Below are positions 6,422 to 8,274 of a DNA stretch of 8,274 nt, one piece after another (position 1 is the stretch's first letter; every line of letters begins with the position of its first letter). The stretch covers positions 1 through 8,274 of the forward strand of contig VBHW01000046.1 in the NCBI GenBank assembly GCA_005881055.1, given 5' to 3'. The DNA is from Chloroflexota bacterium. GTDB taxonomy: Bacteria; Chloroflexota; Limnocylindria; Limnocylindrales; CSP1-4. Under the pieces are notes generated by a model. The model was not told the origin of the DNA. It made no database searches and was given only the letters and a program-made list of their open reading frames with translations. The position numbers and the translations under genes were made by a program.

Positions 6422-7655
6422 CATGCGCTTCCGCCTCGCGCGCCGGCCGATCCCCGTCGATCCGTGTGTCGCGCCAGACGACCGCGGACGCCTGTCTGCC
6501 GCGTCGAGGATCAGGGTCGTCGAGGTCCTCGCGACCGGCACGAACGGTGGCGCTCAAGAGCACCTCTACGGCCTCCTGTCGCGCATCGACCGCGAGCGGT
6601 ACGACGTGACCGTCATCTCGCTGTCGGCCGGCAGCGGGGCCCGCAAGATCGCCCGCCTCGGGATTCCCGTGCTCGTGCTCGAGGAGAAGGACGACGACCG
6701 CGCCGTCGAGCAGGTCACCGCCCACGTCGTCGAGCGGTGCGCCGACGTCGTGCACAACCACATGTACCGCGCCGAACTCGTCGGGACGCGTGCGGCGCTC
6801 GCCGCGGGGGAGCGCCTCGGCCGCCGCCCGTACGTCGTCTCGACGGTCCACTCGTCGCGGATGCGGTCCGCCGAGGATCGCGAAGCGGTCCGGGCGCTGA
6901 CGCCGTCGATGGACCGGCTCATCGCCGTCTCCCAATCGATCGTCCGCAAGATCGCGGACGAACGCGACGGCCGCGCCCCGGTGAGCCTCATCTACAACGG
7001 CGTCGACCTCGCGCGCTACGACCACCAGGAGCCGTGCTGCACGCTCCGCGAGGAGTACGGCATGGAGCCGAACGCGCAGATCGTGGGCGTCGTGGCGCGC
7101 CTCGATCCGGAGAAGGGCCACCCAACGCTCCTCGAGGCGTGGCCTGCGGTCCTCCGCTCCTGCCCGGATGCGTACCTCCTCGTCGTCGGCGAGGGCAGCC
7201 AGCGGGAGGCGCTCGAGCGCATGGCGAACGAGCTCCGGATCGCCCATCGCGTCGTCTTCGCGGGGCGCCGCGACGACATCCCGGCGGTCACCGCGGCCCT
7301 CGACGTGGCCGTCCTGCCGTCGTATCGCGAGGCCCAGGGGCTGACGATCCTCGAGGCCATGGCGCTGTCCCGTCCGGTCGTCGCATCCAACGTCGGCGGG
7401 ATCCCGGAGATGATCAACGACGGCGTCACGGGCCTCCTCGTGCCGCCACGCGACCCCGGCGCGCTCGCGCTCGCCATCGCGCGGCTCCTGCGCGACCACC
7501 CGTTCGCGGACCTCATCGCGAAGGCCGGCCATGACCTCGTCCACGACCGGTTCTGCATCGAGCTCATGGTCCGTGCGGTTGAGGCGATCTACGACGAGGG
7601 AGCCCGGATGGTCCGGCGAGACGACCCGGCCGAGGTGGCGGCACTCGCGGGCTGA
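6414..7655 (+). CDS. Family 4 (GT-B) glycosyltransferase
   Basis: The protein is 413 residues from the ATG at 6414; an ATG at 6423 would remove three. The acceptor domain starts near residue 33 with RVVEVLATGTNGGAQEHLY, where the GGAQE (45-49) glycine loop is typical of GT4. VHNHMYRAELVG, STVHSSR, RLIAVSQSIV and IYNGVDLARYD follow in the usual order. The donor domain has VVARLDPEKGH with the phosphate-binding Arg229 and Lys234, VGEGSQREAL, FAGRRDDIP, and EAQGLTILE, which is the E-x7-E motif (Glu306 and Glu314). VASNVGGIPEMI and the C-terminal crossover helix complete the fold. All key residues are present, so the enzyme should be active as a retaining transferase using a nucleotide sugar in the cytoplasm. 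About 30 basic, Pro-rich residues precede the first strand and are unusual but in frame. No membrane segment is seen. It overlaps the acyltransferase gene by 8 bp. Confidence 0.95.
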   Translation: MADMRFRLARRPIPVDPCVAPDDRGRLSAASRIRVVEVLATGTNGGAQEHLYGLLSRIDRERYDVTVISLSAGSGARKIARLGIPVLVLEEKDDDRAVEQVTAHVVERCADVVHNHMYRAELVGTRAALAAGERLGRRPYVVSTVHSSRMRSAEDREAVRALTPSMDRLIAVSQSIVRKIADERDGRAPVSLIYNGVDLARYDHQEPCCTLREEYGMEPNAQIVGVVARLDPEKGHPTLLEAWPAVLRSCPDAYLLVVGEGSQREALERMANELRIAHRVVFAGRRDDIPAVTAALDVAVLPSYREAQGLTILEAMALSRPVVASNVGGIPEMINDGVTGLLVPPRDPGALALAIARLLRDHPFADLIAKAGHDLVHDRFCIELMVRAVEAIYDEGARMVRRDDPAEVAALAG

Positions 7656-7745
7656 CGACGGATCGCCGGCTGGCGCGCGGCGGCCCGGAGCAGGTAGGCT
7701 ACCCAGGTCCGGATCGAGCCTGGCGATCGGCCGGGAGAGAGAGAC
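7656..7745 (+). promoter_or_regulatory. Promoter and leader of the methyltransferase gene
   Basis: This 90-bp spacer has GGTAGGCTACC (7693-7703), an 11-bp inverted repeat with one central base, which contains TAGGCT (7695-7700) as a candidate -10. Downstream, CCAGG/CCTGG (7703-7707, 7719-7723) and GATCG/CGATC (7712-7716, 7724-7728) are interleaved short inverted repeats, so only one stem can form at a time. GGGAG (7733-7737), eight bases before the GTG, is a good Shine-Dalgarno site. No T-rich terminator follows the glycosyltransferase gene, so read-through into this gene is also possible. Confidence 0.4.
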
Positions 7746-8274
7746 GTGGAACGAGCGGCGTACCGCCTCATGGCCGCCCACGAGGACCGCCACTGGTGGT
7801 TCGCGGGCCGGCGCGCCGTCATCGGGGCCCTCCTCGACCGGATGGATCTCCCGCCGAACCCGATGATCGTCGAGGCCGGCTGTGGCACGGGTGGCAACCT
7901 CGACATGCTCGCCGAGCGGGGGCGGGTCAAGGCCTTCGAGCCCCACGGCGAGGCCGTCGACATCGCCCGCGATCGCCATCCGAAGATGGAGGTCAGGGCC
8001 GGGGAGCTGCCCGAGCGTCTGCCGTACGCCGACGCGTCGTTCGACCTCGTCGCCGCACTCGACGTCCTCGAGCACGTCAACGACGACCGTGGAGCGATGA
8101 CGTCCCTCGTCCGGCTCGCGAAGCCGGGCGGCTGGATCATCGTCACGGTCCCCGCCCACCAGGTCCTGTGGGGCTCGCACGACCGGCGGCTCCACCACCT
8201 GCGCCGTTACGGCCGGCGGCAGATCCGCGAGGTCGCAACGGCGGCCGGCGCGGACGTCCTCTTCGAGACCGCGT
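7746..8274 (+). CDS. Class I SAM-dependent methyltransferase, 3'-truncated
   Basis: The frame is open from the GTG at 7746 to the window end, giving 176 codons. The start is supported by GGGAG eight bases upstream and by the family-like N-terminus YRLMAAHEDRHWWFAGRR (6-23). Motif I is VEAGCGTGGNL (42-52), the SAM-binding glycine loop. FEPHG follows, with Glu65 where the ribose-binding acid sits. Then come LPYADASFD, LVAALDVLEHV (101-111), and a KPGGW...TVPAHQVLWG block. The HHLRRYGRRQI segment after it is typical of a Methyltransf_11-type subgroup often found next to glycosyltransferases and polyprenol-linked glycan genes. It is a soluble enzyme that probably methylates a sugar, lipid or other small substrate; the target is not evident. 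The C-terminal part lies beyond the window. Confidence 0.9.
   Translation, partial: MERAAYRLMAAHEDRHWWFAGRRAVIGALLDRMDLPPNPMIVEAGCGTGGNLDMLAERGRVKAFEPHGEAVDIARDRHPKMEVRAGELPERLPYADASFDLVAALDVLEHVNDDRGAMTSLVRLAKPGGWIIVTVPAHQVLWGSHDRRLHHLRRYGRRQIREVATAAGADVLFETA

Noticed and set aside
6276..8198. A 640-codon open frame on the minus strand across the GT4 and methyltransferase genes
   Set aside because: Its product is rich in Arg, Asp and Glu with no recognisable domain, and it lies opposite two clear genes. Strong GC3 bias removes stops from the antisense frame.
1..8274. Mobile element, CRISPR array, tRNA/rRNA or defence system
   Set aside because: No transposase or integrase, regular repeat-spacer pattern, RNA gene or defence-type domain was seen, and base composition is even across the coding regions.

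Overview
The window is a GC-rich stretch (about 70% G+C by eye, third codon positions nearly all G or C) from a bacterium with compact gene packing. It carries seven protein genes, the first and last cut by the window ends. Strong GC3 bias, frequent GTG starts, an apparently leaderless start and a fused membrane/spermidine-synthase-like protein would fit a high-GC Chloroflexota (Limnocylindria-like) or an actinobacterium. That placement is inference; there is no rRNA or marker gene to test it.

Layout. (1) 2-4000, plus strand: a three-gene run with overlapping ends. It holds a truncated polytopic GT87/DUF2029-like glycosyltransferase, a 766-residue membrane protein with a duplicated transmembrane half and a C-terminal spermidine-synthase-like domain, and a short GT87-like membrane protein. 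(2) 4019-5089, minus strand: a third GT87-like membrane protein, convergent with the run, with only 18 bp between the stop codons. (3) A divergent intergenic region of about 90-240 bp, depending on the true start of that gene, with a perfect 14-bp palindrome and a promoter-like element. (4) 5183-7655, plus strand: a CelD/BcsL-type GNAT acyltransferase overlapping by 8 bp a family-4 (GT-B) glycosyltransferase. (5) A 90-bp spacer with promoter-like and RBS signals, then a class I SAM-dependent methyltransferase running off the window end.

How the genes fit together. GT87 enzymes are membrane glycosyltransferases that use polyprenyl-phosphate-linked sugars outside the cytoplasm. GT4 enzymes use nucleotide sugars in the cytoplasm. 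CelD-type GNAT proteins and this type of methyltransferase are often found in polysaccharide loci. Together they suggest synthesis and decoration of a surface glycan, lipoglycan or glycoprotein. No polymerase, flippase, sugar-nucleotide gene or acceptor is visible, so the product cannot be named.

I see no tRNA or rRNA, CRISPR array, insertion sequence, phage gene or toxin/defence module. The most unusual points are three divergent GT87-like genes within 5 kb, the loss of aminopropyltransferase motifs in the spermidine-synthase-like domain, the intergenic palindrome, and conflicting start signals for the minus-strand gene. I do not see strong evidence for a wholly new system.
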